A stretch of 64,000 nucleotides of DNA from positions 41,221,793-41,285,792 of the forward strand of contig NC_077238.1 of NCBI RefSeq assembly GCF_947179165.1, written 5' to 3'. The DNA comes from Solanum dulcamara. Taxonomy: Eukaryota > Streptophyta > Magnoliopsida > Solanales > Solanaceae. A model generated the notes under the pieces. That model had not been told where the DNA came from. It saw only the letters and a program-made list of their open reading frames with translations, and did not search any database. The position numbers and the translations under genes are program-made. Positions 45,079 through 55,686 of this stretch are shown here, one piece after another; positions within the stretch are counted from its first letter, which is position 1; every line of letters starts with the position of its first letter.

Positions 45079-48000
45079 TGTTACACTCCGTACTTTTGTA
45101 TATTGGAAGGTTCTTAAGGTTCTTAAGTTTTTGGAAGGATTCTTAAGCTTCTTAAAGCTTCGTAAGCTTCTTAAAGCTTATCAAGCTTCTTAGAAGTTAC
45201 CATGGGAGACAGATATTCCATAATGCTATCAAACAACTCTAAGTAAGGGAGAATGTGACACCTCATGATAGGGAAGATGGAAATAGCGTTGTAAGAATTC
45301 GGAAGAAGTTGGAGACCAAATAATGAGTTGTAGGACTCAACTTACTTACGTAAGCTACCAATATGGAAATCTTACATACTTAATCTACTTACATACCAAG
45401 ATTACGTATCAAGGATTACATAAGATCGTAAAGTAAGATGAGATTATGAACCACGAGGAGGAAAAGAGAGTGACATGTGGCAGCAAAGGAGAGTGCCACA
45501 TGGAAGCAGTTGGAGCAAGGGGGAACCCTACCTTTCATGTGGCAGCCTATGTTAGGAGGAAGGGATGTGTTGGCCCAATGAGGGCTGACACGTGTCACCA
45601 CATAGGGCTTGACATGTGTCACCACTTAGGGGTTGACACATGTCACCCCCTAAAGTAGACTATATATATATATTTTATGACTCATTCTTATCTACAATAA
45701 ATTTATTTATCTTCCTAGTTCAAGAGACTTCTAGTGAAAGAAAGACGAGAAGAAAAATCTAGAACTAGAGAAAAAGTAGGTTCGGGCAAGGAGAAAGAAA
45801 GGTCAGCCTCCGATTTCATTCCGTGAATTAATTATCTAGGGTATACCATGATATTATGAATAGTTTATTAATCTAAATTTATTGTTTGGAGCAGCACCAA
45901 AATGTTAGCAAGCATACACAAAGTTTTAGTCGCGCTAAAGGAACTTTCGAGGCAAGTTTTGGCGAGTTTGGTGACTTTCGGGCAAGGTAAGGTTTTTCCT
46001 TTTAAATTGGAGTTTATGATGATGTTATAAGGTTTATTTAATGTCTTAAATAATGTTTAAAGTGGAAAAATTGCATAAGGATGCTTGACGTTAGAAACAA
46101 ACTAAATTAAAGTCGTCATAGCTAAATTGAAGTCGCGTAGGGTGTTGTGATTATGGGATGCAGTTGTAGCTGGTGTGGTTGTGTGTTTCAGGGATGTAAA
46201 GGGTTCCAAAAATGGTGTGGGTACCTCTAGTTTCATCCACATGACCCCCTTTCAGTATGGTTAAAGGTTTTATGAAATAAAAGTTAAAAACTCTATTTTG
46301 GTATCGTAGTTTTGAGCTAGTTGTTTGGAGTTGTATTGGGTAATGTTCAAGTGATTTATTTATATACATGCTTCTGTTTGTTTTTGTTGGTATGGTTGTC
46401 AACATTTTGGCCGAGTGAAATCTCGGGGATGTTGAAGTTAAAGGCAAGATGCTACCCAATTTTCGGTAACTTTGGAACTAGTAACATACTAGTCGAGGAG
46501 ATTGGATAAGGAAATAATTCCTATGGGTATTTGGTTGTAGAGTTGGAAATCGGAAAGCAAAAGGTCATTAACCTCAGTATTACTCTCATGTTATTAGGCC
46601 AAGGAGGTAACTAAGCGAGCTGGATTACAGTTAATCCACCAAAGGTATGTGAACCTTACCTTTTCATTTATTTTGGCACGTCTTAGCCTTAAGTTATATA
46701 TATATAAAATTTGGGAGTCATTCTATTCATAAAGCGTTGAGTAGGAGTCAAGACCCTTGTTCACTTCTGGTTGTTAGAACTCATACAATAAGTGGAGTCC
46801 TCCCCTTACAAGTCTTCTGTAGGATGATAAGTAGTACATCTAAGGATTGCCTATTTATCTCTTTGAAATGGTATTAAGGTAAGGGAAATTATGTCTGATA
46901 TGAGTTTAGATATAATTCCATTTAGAGGTTCCAGACGTAATTCGTGACTCATAGTCACTTCTGAATACTAAGGGTCCTAAAGTAGTTAGATTACTACTCC
47001 CGAGCCAACTATATGTTGAATAGTAAGTGGAAATATAAGCTCCTATTCTGAAAGGCTCTGAGAGGATAAATGTCTCTGATTGTATGAGTTATATCTCTGA
47101 TTGCATAAGGTATGTGTCTGATTGCATAAATTGTGTCTTTGATTGCATAAACTATGTGGCATTATCTTTGTACACGCCCGTGGTTTGATGAAATCTCTAA
47201 TAACATCTAAAGGGTACCTTGGAGAATTACTTTCTTGGTCTTCAAGTGAAGGTTCACTTGACGTTTTCATTGAGTCTCAGAAGATGACCTAGTTACATAT
47301 GGTTTCTCACTACTCCACTCATGCATACGATAACCTTTCTTTCACTGAGTCCCATGATGGGCCGGGAACGTTATCGTGCACAACTTTATTACTCTTTCAC
47401 CAAGTCCTGAGCCATCTATGTATATGTATGTATGAAGTATACGATGATGAAATGCCATATATGATAAAGTTGAAGCATACGATGATGCCATATATGATAA
47501 AGTTATTCACTGAGTCCCAGGCCGGATATGTATATATATGATGATATGATGAAAATGTGGATCGAGCCATAGGTTCCTTAGCATTATTTTAAATTATGGA
47601 TCGGGCCGAACATTTCTCGGTATATTTTACTATGTGACAATGGGGTCAGGTGCAGTACGTTATGTACACTAGTCTTTCATCGAGTCCCTCACTAAAGGGT
47701 CGGATACTTATGTAGGCATGCATATGAAAATATAGGGATACACTTGTGACCTCGGGCCCCATAGTGGACCGGATGAACTATGATGACATATACGATAAAA
47801 TTATGTCATATTTGATAATATGATGTAATATATGATGACCTCATGAAATAATATACATGATAAGAGGGGATGATGATATGGTGATATGGTAATATGATGA
47901 AATAGTTATTATACCAGGTTCCTTAGCGAGCCGGGCACAGCGTATAATGATGTATATGACTATGTGTCCTAAGGTGCATGTACATTAATTTGTTAATTGT

Positions 48001-48471
48001 TACATTTGTCCCCTACATCCTTTTTTCAGTTATGGTCTCAGCTATGATAAATTATATTTTACATATTCAATACATATATTGTACTAACCTCCCTTTATTC
48101 GAGGGTGGAGGGGTGGGGGGCTGCGTTTTATGCCCACAGGTACAGGTACTTACTTTGGAGATCCTCCAGCTTAGGACTCCCACTCAGCTATGTTAGAAGT
48201 GCTCCACTATTCTGGAGCCTAGCTTTTTGGTACTGATCATATAATGTATATAGTTGTTTATTCAAGAGTACGATGGCGACCCTGTCCCGCCATATGTCAC
48301 TATTAATATATTTAGAGGTCTGTAGACCTATGTAGGTGGGTTGTTTACGAGTTTGATTCAGGTGTGCCTATATGGCATATTATAAATGTTATTATGTTAA
48401 GGCAGCCTTGTCGGCCCTTGCATGACATGGTACAAATGAAAGATGCTATATACAGACGAATTGCTATCACC
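45079..48471 (+). repeat. A2 3' LTR, right end lost
   Basis: TGTTACACTCCGTACTTTTG at the start; it follows the 5' LTR to GAATTGCTATCACC, then changes into element D integrase. It carries GACACGTGTCACC-type boxes (45585-45650), a TCTGATTGCATAA repeat (47090-47150), GAGTCC motif units (47345-47770) and a G-rich hairpin (48092-48121). Confidence 0.9.
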
Positions 48472-48839
48472 AAGTCAGCTCTTTTGTTTCCAGTTAAGAC
48501 CTCATACTCATTCGAGGATTTTGCTAAGCTGTGTACCAAAGAGTTAGTTAAGCTTCATGGTGTTCCATTTTTTATCATTTTGGATAGAGGTACTCAATTT
48601 ACATCGCAGTTTTAAAGATCTTTCAAAAAGGATCTTGGTATTCAAGTGAAGTTTAGTACAACTTTTCACCCCAGAATGATGGATAGGCTGAGCGCACTAT
48701 CTAGAACCTAGAGGACATGTTGAGAGCCTATTTATGGATTCTAAAGGTATTTGGGATGATTATTTGCAATTGATAGAATTTATCAATAATAATAGTTATC
48801 ATTCCAACATTCAAATGGCTTCATTTAAGGCCTTATATG
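48469..48839 (+). pseudogene. Element D integrase, right piece
   Basis: Reads TKSALLFPVKTSYSFEDFAK, LVKLHGVPFFIILDRGTQFT (second catalytic Asp), stop, RSFKKDLGIQVKF, and later YHSNIQMASFKALYG in shifted frames. It joins to block 23681-23873. The open frame 48364-48615 starts in A2's LTR and runs in phase into this piece, so it is a chance fusion. The text stops at TTATATGGGG where minus-strand element H begins. Confidence 0.88.
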
Positions 48840-50310
48840 GGGTCACAACCCGACCTAGGGCCTAGTCGTAACATGATAATTGAAACCCCGAGGATCTCCA
48901 ACTAAGCCTCTTGACATCTCATAAAGAGTACACTAGGTAAAGTAAATGCAGAATCAACATAAGAGAGTCTAAACCATGAATCATAAATGAAGAATGTAAC
49001 TTGACAACATAGACTCAAAACACTTGTCCAACTAATGCCTCTACTAAACAAAAAGGGCGGAGGCTAAGACTTGTCCCCAGCTCACCCTCAAATCAACACA
49101 TAGCGAAGTCTTTAGAATAGAACCAAGGCATAACTTAATAATTCTTATCATGGGGTTCCTAGGTCACTACACAGGGCCCTAAGTCGTCATTCTTCATAAC
49201 TTGCATGAATATCATAATTTGATCATATTTTAAATCTGTAGTCATGATTCATACGTGAATTTAGAAGAAAAACATGAATACATAATCAATTTGGTTGAAA
49301 ACCATAGAATACCTTGAAATCATTCAACTTCATACTCATACTTCATGTAATTCATCATAGAAAATAGTTTCATGCATGGAAATTCATAATTCAACTGAAA
49401 ATTATATAATTTATAGGAACATGCTTATAATGATCATTAGTAATGATAAAAAATGTAATTGAAATAGCCCAACATAATTAATCAAAAATTTTGAAGTTTA
49501 AAAGTAATGAGATTTTTGAAATAAAATGTGGGCTCCATGAAAAGAAGGGATTCATGAATCAATCTACACATACCTTGATTTAAATTGGACTTGAATTTTA
49601 GAGAAAAGCCTTGATCTTGAAGAACCCTAACTAAAACTTGATGAACTCTTGAGGAACCTTTGGAAAGAAGTCTAGAATTTGTTTTGGGAAATAATGTGAG
49701 AATAAAAGAGTTTTAGGAGTATTTAGGACATAATACTTAAAGAATATACTCCTCAAAAACGTCCACATAAATTATTAGAATGTAGGAAAAGTACAGAACT
49801 ACCCCTCATTAAAATTGGAACTTGGGACTTATGGCATGGCCTTCTACAAATTGTAGAATTTGTGATGAGTTATCATTATTATTAGTCGTGCAGTTGTTAG
49901 AAAATCCTAAAAATTGAGCCTCTAAAGTTACTCCTATGAGTCGTGATTATGACTCATTGTTGGTGTTACAAATCATTAAACTGACTAATTTTGCATGTCT
50001 GAAAACCTACAAGTTTAGAGGGTCTCTGAAGTTTCCATATGACTAGTTTCTATGAGTCGTAATCCTCTCTAAAACTCGTCATGTTGAGTCGTAGATGAAG
50101 TCCTGAGGCTCATTAGTTGTAGGGTATAAGGCCTGCACTATGAATTCTTTCTACTAGTTGTAGACTCATTCACGAGTCGTCATACGACTAGTAGACTCTT
50201 ATTTTGCCTTAGCCAATTTTCCAACCCTGAACTCATGTCTATGACTCATCTCTATGACCCATAGTTGTCCCTATGAGTCGTAGACCAACTCGTAGGCTTG
50301 GGGTCAGTAG
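48840..50310 (-). repeat. H LTR, E-like family, start unclear
   Basis: The R/U5 half matches element E's LTR inverted (CCAACTAAGCCTCTTGACAT; CTACCCCTCATTAAAATTGG). The U3 half (49880-50300) has instead an array of GAGTCGTA/GACTCAT motifs in both orientations. The exact U3 start could not be placed. Confidence 0.65.
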
Positions 50311-50379
50311 ATACAGATAACATAGGAGTTTAATTAATTTCAATCATAAATAACTTAGTACCTTAGGCTTGAATTGAAA

Positions 50380-50528
50380 GGAAAGAGATACAGATAACGC
50401 CTAATCATGTCCGTTTCTGCTTCCTATGTAGCACTCTCTACTTGTTGATTTCTTCACAACACTTTGATAGATGCAACGTCTTTATTCCTTAACCCCTTCA
50501 CTTGCCGGTCTAAGATTTCTTCCAGAAC
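50380..50528 (-). pseudogene. H integrase chromodomain-type tail
   Basis: From 50528 the minus strand reads VLEEILDRQVKGLRNKDVAS, IKVL, TGA stop (50456-50454), RNQQVESAT, TAG, EAETDMIRRYLYL. It matches the last 45 residues of Tekay-type pol. Two Trp codons have become stops, a common result of C-to-T change on the opposite strand. J cuts it at its N-side. Confidence 0.87.
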
Positions 50529-51270
50529 TGTCATGACCCTAATCTGGGCTGTGATGGCACCTATAACCCCCGAGAAGGAAAGCCAAAACCAAGTCAAGCG
50601 GAAGTCAAACCTTAATTTAAATATATAATTAATAACATAAGAAGGTGGAAAAAAGAAGAATATAACAAAAAAATTGGGTTAGGGTATAGATATGTAAATA
50701 CAACAGAAAATATTCAAAAGAACCAAAAGCGACTAAAAATGAAGAACTGACACTAGACCAAACCCCAGACCTAGTGTCACCTATACAAGAGCTACTAAGT
50801 ACAAAAAATGAAAATATACATATACAAATATACAACGTAGAGCTGACTGTCCAAAATACAAGATATAAGTTAGAACAAAAAAGGGAATACAACAAATCTC
50901 TGAATGCCGGGAGATCCCCACAATCTGGACCTAGCACCACTACGGATGATCAGGCATGCGCTTAGGGTGGATTGAACTAGGAGCTGAATCAAAGAGATGA
51001 AGAAGTGCAGTATGAGTACCAAAACATGGGTTACTTAGTAGGCATCATAGGCCGATCGAGCTCAGCAAGAATAACTATATAATAAGCAGCACGATGATAC
51101 TAATAATAACAGGAGAGAAGCATAAAACTACAGTTATGGGGAAAAAGGGTATGGAAAGAATCATACTGTAGATAAGTAAGTCCAACCAATTATGTAATCT
51201 CATCAATAGTCCCAACACATAAAATACCAGAAGAATGCACCAATGTAAAATCGCAGTTAAGGCTCAATAT
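50529..51270 (-). repeat. J: LTR fragment of another family, minus strand
   Basis: Starts TGTCATGACCCTAATCTGGG, the inverted end of an LTR, after the flank agaac. It continues AT-rich and non-coding until A3 enters at 51271. The family differs from both A and E. The rest should lie right of A3, outside the window. ORFs on both strands are not convincing. Confidence 0.6.
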
Positions 51271-51673
51271 TGTTACACCTCACCCTTTTAAACTCCGAAT
51301 GTCTCATAAGTTCCTTAGAAATTACCATATGAACCAGATATGCTACGACACTATCAAATGAATCCAACGAAGGGAGGATGTGATACCCCGTGGTAGAGAA
51401 GGTTGGAAGGGGAATCATAAGAATTCAGAAGGAATAGGAAGCCAAGTAATGAGTCGTAGGACTCAACTTATCTACGTAAGCTACTAATTTGGAAATCTTA
51501 CATACGTGAGTTACTTGATTACATACCAAGCTTACATAGCAAGGGTTTCATAGGCTCTTAAAGTGAGACGAGATTACGAACGAGATTACGAACCCACGAG
51601 GGAGGAAAAAATTTTGACACGTGGCAGCCTAGGAGGGGACCTCAAGAAGGTAGGTGACCCACCTGCTTGGGGT

Positions 51674-51696
51674 CAAGTAGGTGACCCACCTACTTG
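51674..51696. promoter_or_regulatory. U3 palindrome of A3
   Basis: CAAGTAGGTG, loop ACC, CACCTACTTG: perfect 10-bp arms. A related imperfect copy (GGTAGGTGACCCACCTGCTT) lies just upstream at 51649-51667. It is equivalent in place to A1 8271-8308. Confidence 0.7.
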
Positions 51697-53991
51697 GGGG
51701 ACGTGGACCCCACTGCCACATGGCAGCACCCCATTGGCCGCATGTTGAGGTGGCCCGATAAGGGCCTAACACGTGCCACCCTTAGGGGATGACACATGTC
51801 ACCTCATATATATATGTGTATATGACTCTTAAGTGTTCATTTATCCAAAAGTCAGTCCAAAACATCAGCAGCTTTGGGAGAACAACGTGAAGGAGAAAGG
51901 CAGCCATAGCTTGGAAGCCTAAAGGTGAGTTTTCTAATTTTCTCTCCATGAATTAATTATATACGACATTCCTAAAATACGTGGAGGTGTATATATGTAT
52001 GTTACGATTCTTACAGAACCATATTTTCAGTTCTTCACTTGGAAAACTAATAGAAACTTAAAGAGAAAACGCTAGGGCATAAACCTATTTTTGGAGGGGA
52101 CAGTTGCTAGTAATATTGGTATAACTTCTTGTGTGTAGCTTGGTTTTGGGTGATTTAATATATTTTGGAAAGTTATTTCATAGGTCTATAACTTTTGTTT
52201 ATACTTTCCAATCCATTTTTACTTTTATCTTCGCTAAAAAGGGTAATGAAGTGGAGAGGAGGTACTGCCTAGATTGGGTTTTGGAAATCCTACACGGACA
52301 GCTGTGAGTATTTTGGTCATATATTTTCATACAAAATTGTTGTAGGGGTAATTAAAAATTTTTTGCGACCTTGATATAGATTTCTATAACTTTCATTGAG
52401 TCCACAAACCCTGTTTCCCTCAATTACCCCTCCGAAACTAAGCGACAATATAAGACAGTGGGCTGCCCAGATTTCGCGTTTTGATAGTTCTGGCGAGTTT
52501 GACAAGTTTAACGTAAGGTAAGGTTTCTTCTTTAAATTGGAGATTTATGTGTTCTTATGTAGCATGTTACACGCCATATAGGTTGCTGGAAGTGTGTAAA
52601 TATCATTGGAATACTTGGCGTTCGGAATAAACTAAATTGTAGTCGTTATAGTCGAATTGTCGTCAAGGTAAGGCGTTATTCTTGTGAGTTGCTGCTGCAG
52701 GGGTGTGGTGTGTTATTGCAGTACCTAAACATGTTCTAATATGGTCTAGGGTGATGCTGGTTGAAGCCACAAGACCCCCTGTTGCGTATAATTAAAGGCG
52801 TTACACAATAAAGGCTAGACGCCCTATGGTGATATCGTATTTTTGAATAAGTCATTTGGAGTTTATGTTGTAAATTGTTGGTATGAATTACTGCAGGTTG
52901 TTGTTGTTGGTTGGCTGTAGGTCTTAAGTACCTAATTGGAAATTAGTATAGGGTACATTATAGGGGAGGTGCTGCCCAATTTTTGTTAACGCCTTAACAA
53001 ACTAAATGACTAGTCGAGGAAACGACTAAGGAAATAGATTCCATTAACATTAAGGCGTAATCTAAGATGCTGGAAAGTTAAAAGTAGTTGATATTCGTAT
53101 TACTTTCATATTGAATAGGTTCGGAAGACGACGAGACGAGCAGGATAAAGGGTAAGTCCCAAAAGGTATGTAAAGCTATCTCTTGGCATGTTTTGGTATA
53201 AGTTCGTACAGCTATCTCTCTTTCCTTTTGGAAATGTTTAGCCTTAAGTGGATTTTATATGAAGTGCGGGGATAATTCCATTCCCAGAATTCCAAGTATG
53301 CCTTATAACCCCTATCCACTGTTCAGTATTAGAGTTCCTATGAAGATTAAGTATTGCCTAGTAGGGCTTCCATGTGTCAAAATGTAATGTGTGGGAAGCT
53401 ATCTCTCATTTCCATTGAGATGTATTTGATACAAAAATGAGATTACAATGCCATAGTGGTTCACTGAGCCCCATGAAGGGCCAGGTACGAAATATAAATA
53501 TGAAGATCACCTGAAGGAAAGTACAGACCATATAGAGCTTTCTCTCTTTCTTCTTTTGGGCATGTCCTTGATTTAGTTGTAAGTTGAGTCTGATCTGAAC
53601 TCCGAGGTAACTCCATTCTGAAACATCTCTTAATTACTTCTAAATATTGAATTGCTATAATAGTCGAACTACTTCTCTAGAGCTCTTAAGTGAATAGTCT
53701 TACTTTGGTATATGTCTAGGAACCTCGAGATATAATTAGGGTAGCCCTTAATGGCATTTAGCGGGCAGCTAGAGTGACTATACTTTTACTCGAATTCTTA
53801 GACAATAACTTAGTCCTCTTATGTAGCTGAGTCTCAGGTGATGATTTAAATTGTGTTTTGTTTCCCACTACTCTACTCGTGTTTACTGTAACACTTCTTC
53901 TCCGAGTCCCGGGCCGGTTAACAGATTCGTGCGATTCACTTCATTATTCACCGAGTCCCTCGCTAGAGGGCCAGTATGTGTATGTATATAT

Positions 53992-54158
53992 GATGGCCTG
54001 GGCCCTGATACTTTTACTATGATGATGGCCTGGGGCCTGATACTGATACTATGATAATGTGTTGTAATAAGGTGACGATGGCCTGGGGCCTAATACTAAT
54101 ACTATGATGATGTGTTGTAAAAAGGTGACGATGGCACGGGGCCTGATACTGATACTAT
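53992..54158 (+). repeat. 53-bp minisatellite in A3 5' LTR
   Basis: GATGGCCTGGGGCCTGATAC units start at 53992, 54024, 54077 and 54130; the two full units have a 53-bp period and share GATGTGTTGTAATAAGGTGA. The first and last are partial. Confidence 0.88.
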
Positions 54159-54852
54159 ATATATGATTCACCGGACCCCTGACGGGGCCGGCTATATTGA
54201 AAATTTGAGCATGCATGTTTTTGTGATTCACAGAGCACTGGTACTGTTTCTGATTTGACATTTTATCCCCTATTTCTCTACTTCAGATATGCTTCTAGTT
54301 GTATTATGCTATGTTTTACATACTCAATACATATGTTGTACTGACCCCCTTTCTCGGGGGGATGCGTTCATGCCCGCAGGTACAGATACAAATTTTGGGA
54401 GTCTGTCAGCTTAGGAATCCATGCAACTCAGTTGGAAGAGGCTCCATTGTATCGGGGTCTTGTTTTTGATACTGTCCATGGATGTATGAAAATTGTTTTA
54501 TCCATTCAGGGGTACAGCGGGGGCCCTGTCCCGCCATATGTTGTCATTTATATTTTTAGAGGTCTGCAGACATGTACATGTAGGTTGTGTATGTCAGTTT
54601 GATTCATATGGGTCTACATGGTACATGATATATGATATGATGTTATGGAAACCTTATCGGCTTGCGTGCCTTATCATATTGTGATACAAATGAAAAGGGC
54701 TACAGATTTACGAAAATGTTATCGCCTAGTAGGGCTTGGTTACATAATTCTGTTTTAATTACAGTTCAATGTTACCACAGTTGATAGCTAAGTGTATGGG
54801 GGGTTCAGGTCGGACCCCACTCACGGCCTACGGGGTTGGGCCATGATAGAAG

Positions 54853-54865
54853 TGGTATCAGAGCA
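54853..54865 (+). other. A3 primer-binding site
   Basis: TGGTATCAGAGCA, perfect initiator Met-tRNA complement, 4 bp after the LTR. Confidence 0.92.
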
Positions 54866-55423
54866 GTTCATCCTCGGATTGTCTGCAAACCATGTCTAGT
54901 AGAGTCTTGTTTATCGGTGTGTTGCGTGCCACATCTATAAACAGGAAGCTACAAGATATTTAAGATGGTACGTTTCTTCTACATCTGAGATCGTGCTTTA
55001 GATCCGAGTCATAGGAAAATTTCTTATACTAACCTTGGATTTTAACAAAAGGATGACATCAACCAAAGGAAGTAATTGACGACATGGGACATTACAAAGA
55101 ACGCAAGTTGGTAAAGTAAAGGCATAGAAGATATCCGTTGGGTAAGGTATTGAAGTAATATAGAAATGTAAAGTTGAAACCTAAAAGGAAATTAGACAGA
55201 AAGTGCAACAGATGCAGTTTGAAGGTGGACATATGAGGTAAGTCCAGTATTTTTATATTATTGTTGACGTTGAAAGCCCTCTGTGGCTACGATATGAGAT
55301 GACATTGAAAGCCCTATGCGGTTGTGATATGATATGTATATATATATATATGTTGGCCCTATGAGGCATTGTTGGTATTTTCTGTATGCAGGTTTTGGGA
55401 TAAGTAAGAAATGTAGAGGAAAC
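54866..55423 (+). other. A3 leader
   Basis: Carries CATGTCTAGTAGAGTCTTG and two GTTGAAAGCCCT-type units (55268-55320) with GATATGA spacers, then a TA run (55338-55351) and TGTATGCAGGTTTTGGGATA. Non-coding. LINE G2 follows. Confidence 0.75.
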
Positions 55424-55686
55424 CACCATGGAATATTCACACCTATCTCACTGAGCTGCAGTTATTGATTAGCAAGATGGAAAGCTTCCACTGTAGACAT
55501 ATCTTTAGGGAAGCTAATTTCGCTGCAGATACACTCTCAAAAGAAAGCCACATGAAGGACCATACACAACACTACTACAGTTTTCAACAACTTCCAAGAG
55601 AGACCAAGGGATATTACAAAATGGACAAAGCTGGCATGGCTAGCTTAAGGAGAACAAAAATGAAGAAGATCCACCAACCACCTTGA
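55424..55686 (+). pseudogene. G2 RNase H C-terminal fragment
   Basis: Open from the junction to TGA 55684-55686: LTELQLLISKMESFHCRHIF, REANFAADTLSKESH, and an end MASLRRTKMKKIHQPP. It parallels G1 (CHSFKCNYIFREANFTADAL...KRIKKPP). The last catalytic Asp (AADTLSK) is kept, but the N-terminal two-thirds of the domain are absent, so no enzyme is possible. Confidence 0.88.

Larger units (their letters stand above)
23874..48471 (+). mobile_element. A2: family A LTR element carrying nested B and C
   Basis: The 5' LTR is 23874-27406 and the 3' LTR 45079-48471, in plus orientation. The interior without insertions is about 4.0 kb (27407-28168, 38122-38871, 42567-45078). It was inserted in element D's integrase after GTATG (23869-23873). 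The right-hand duplication and the last 96 bp or so of the 3' LTR are gone: LTR text runs to ATCACC and becomes D integrase (ACCAAGTCAGC) through a shared ACC. The interior holds a 5S-like segment and an integrase relic but no gag, protease or RT that I can read. Confidence 0.9.
2600..48839 (+). mobile_element. Element D: old Ty3-gypsy chromovirus pol, split in three
   Basis: Three separated plus-strand blocks (about 2600-2976, 23681-23873, 48469-48839) read on from one another as one integrase region: H/C zinc finger, catalytic core start, then core end. Element E was inserted between blocks 1 and 2 and element A2 between blocks 2 and 3. Removing E at its aaaag duplication joins GGCATAAAAAG to GGATATTGCC (W-N-G-x-KRDIA in this family). 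D has lost its 5' end. It is cut at 48839 by minus-strand element H, so any 3' LTR would lie beyond the window. D is the oldest layer of the nest. Confidence 0.85.
48840..50528 (-). mobile_element. H: gypsy element 3' end (pol tail plus LTR), minus strand
   Basis: In element direction: the pol tail (50528-50380), a short spacer, then an LTR-like stretch to 48840 ending CTAGGCCCTAGGTCGGGTTG, the same end type as element E (ACTAGACCCTAGGTTGGGTC). It is inserted in, or joined to, element D. Upstream it is cut by J. The pol-LTR spacer is much shorter than in E. AGATACAGATAAC occurs at both edges of this spacer (50308 and 50386), suggesting a slippage or deletion event. Confidence 0.75.
51271..54848 (+). 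repeat. A3 5' LTR
   Basis: TGTTACACCTCACCCTTTTA to GGGCCATGATA (the terminal ACA has become ATA). U3 holds CAAGTAGGTG-ACC-CACCTACTTG (51674-51696), GACACGTGGCAG (51616) and ACACGTGCC boxes; a TATA-like CATATATATATGTG lies near 51804. A minisatellite (53992-54158) and a CCCCCTTTCTCGGGGGG hairpin (54345-54361) follow. Confidence 0.93.

Noticed and set aside
48364..48615. Possible new gene fusing a novel N-terminus to an integrase domain
   Set aside because: The N-terminal half is the end of A2's 3' LTR and the rest is decayed element D integrase; the frame is a junction accident and stops in the core.
54960..55020. tRNA gene candidates near the PBS sites
   Set aside because: Only the 12-13-nt tRNA-complementary PBS is present; no cloverleaf or A/B boxes could be placed.
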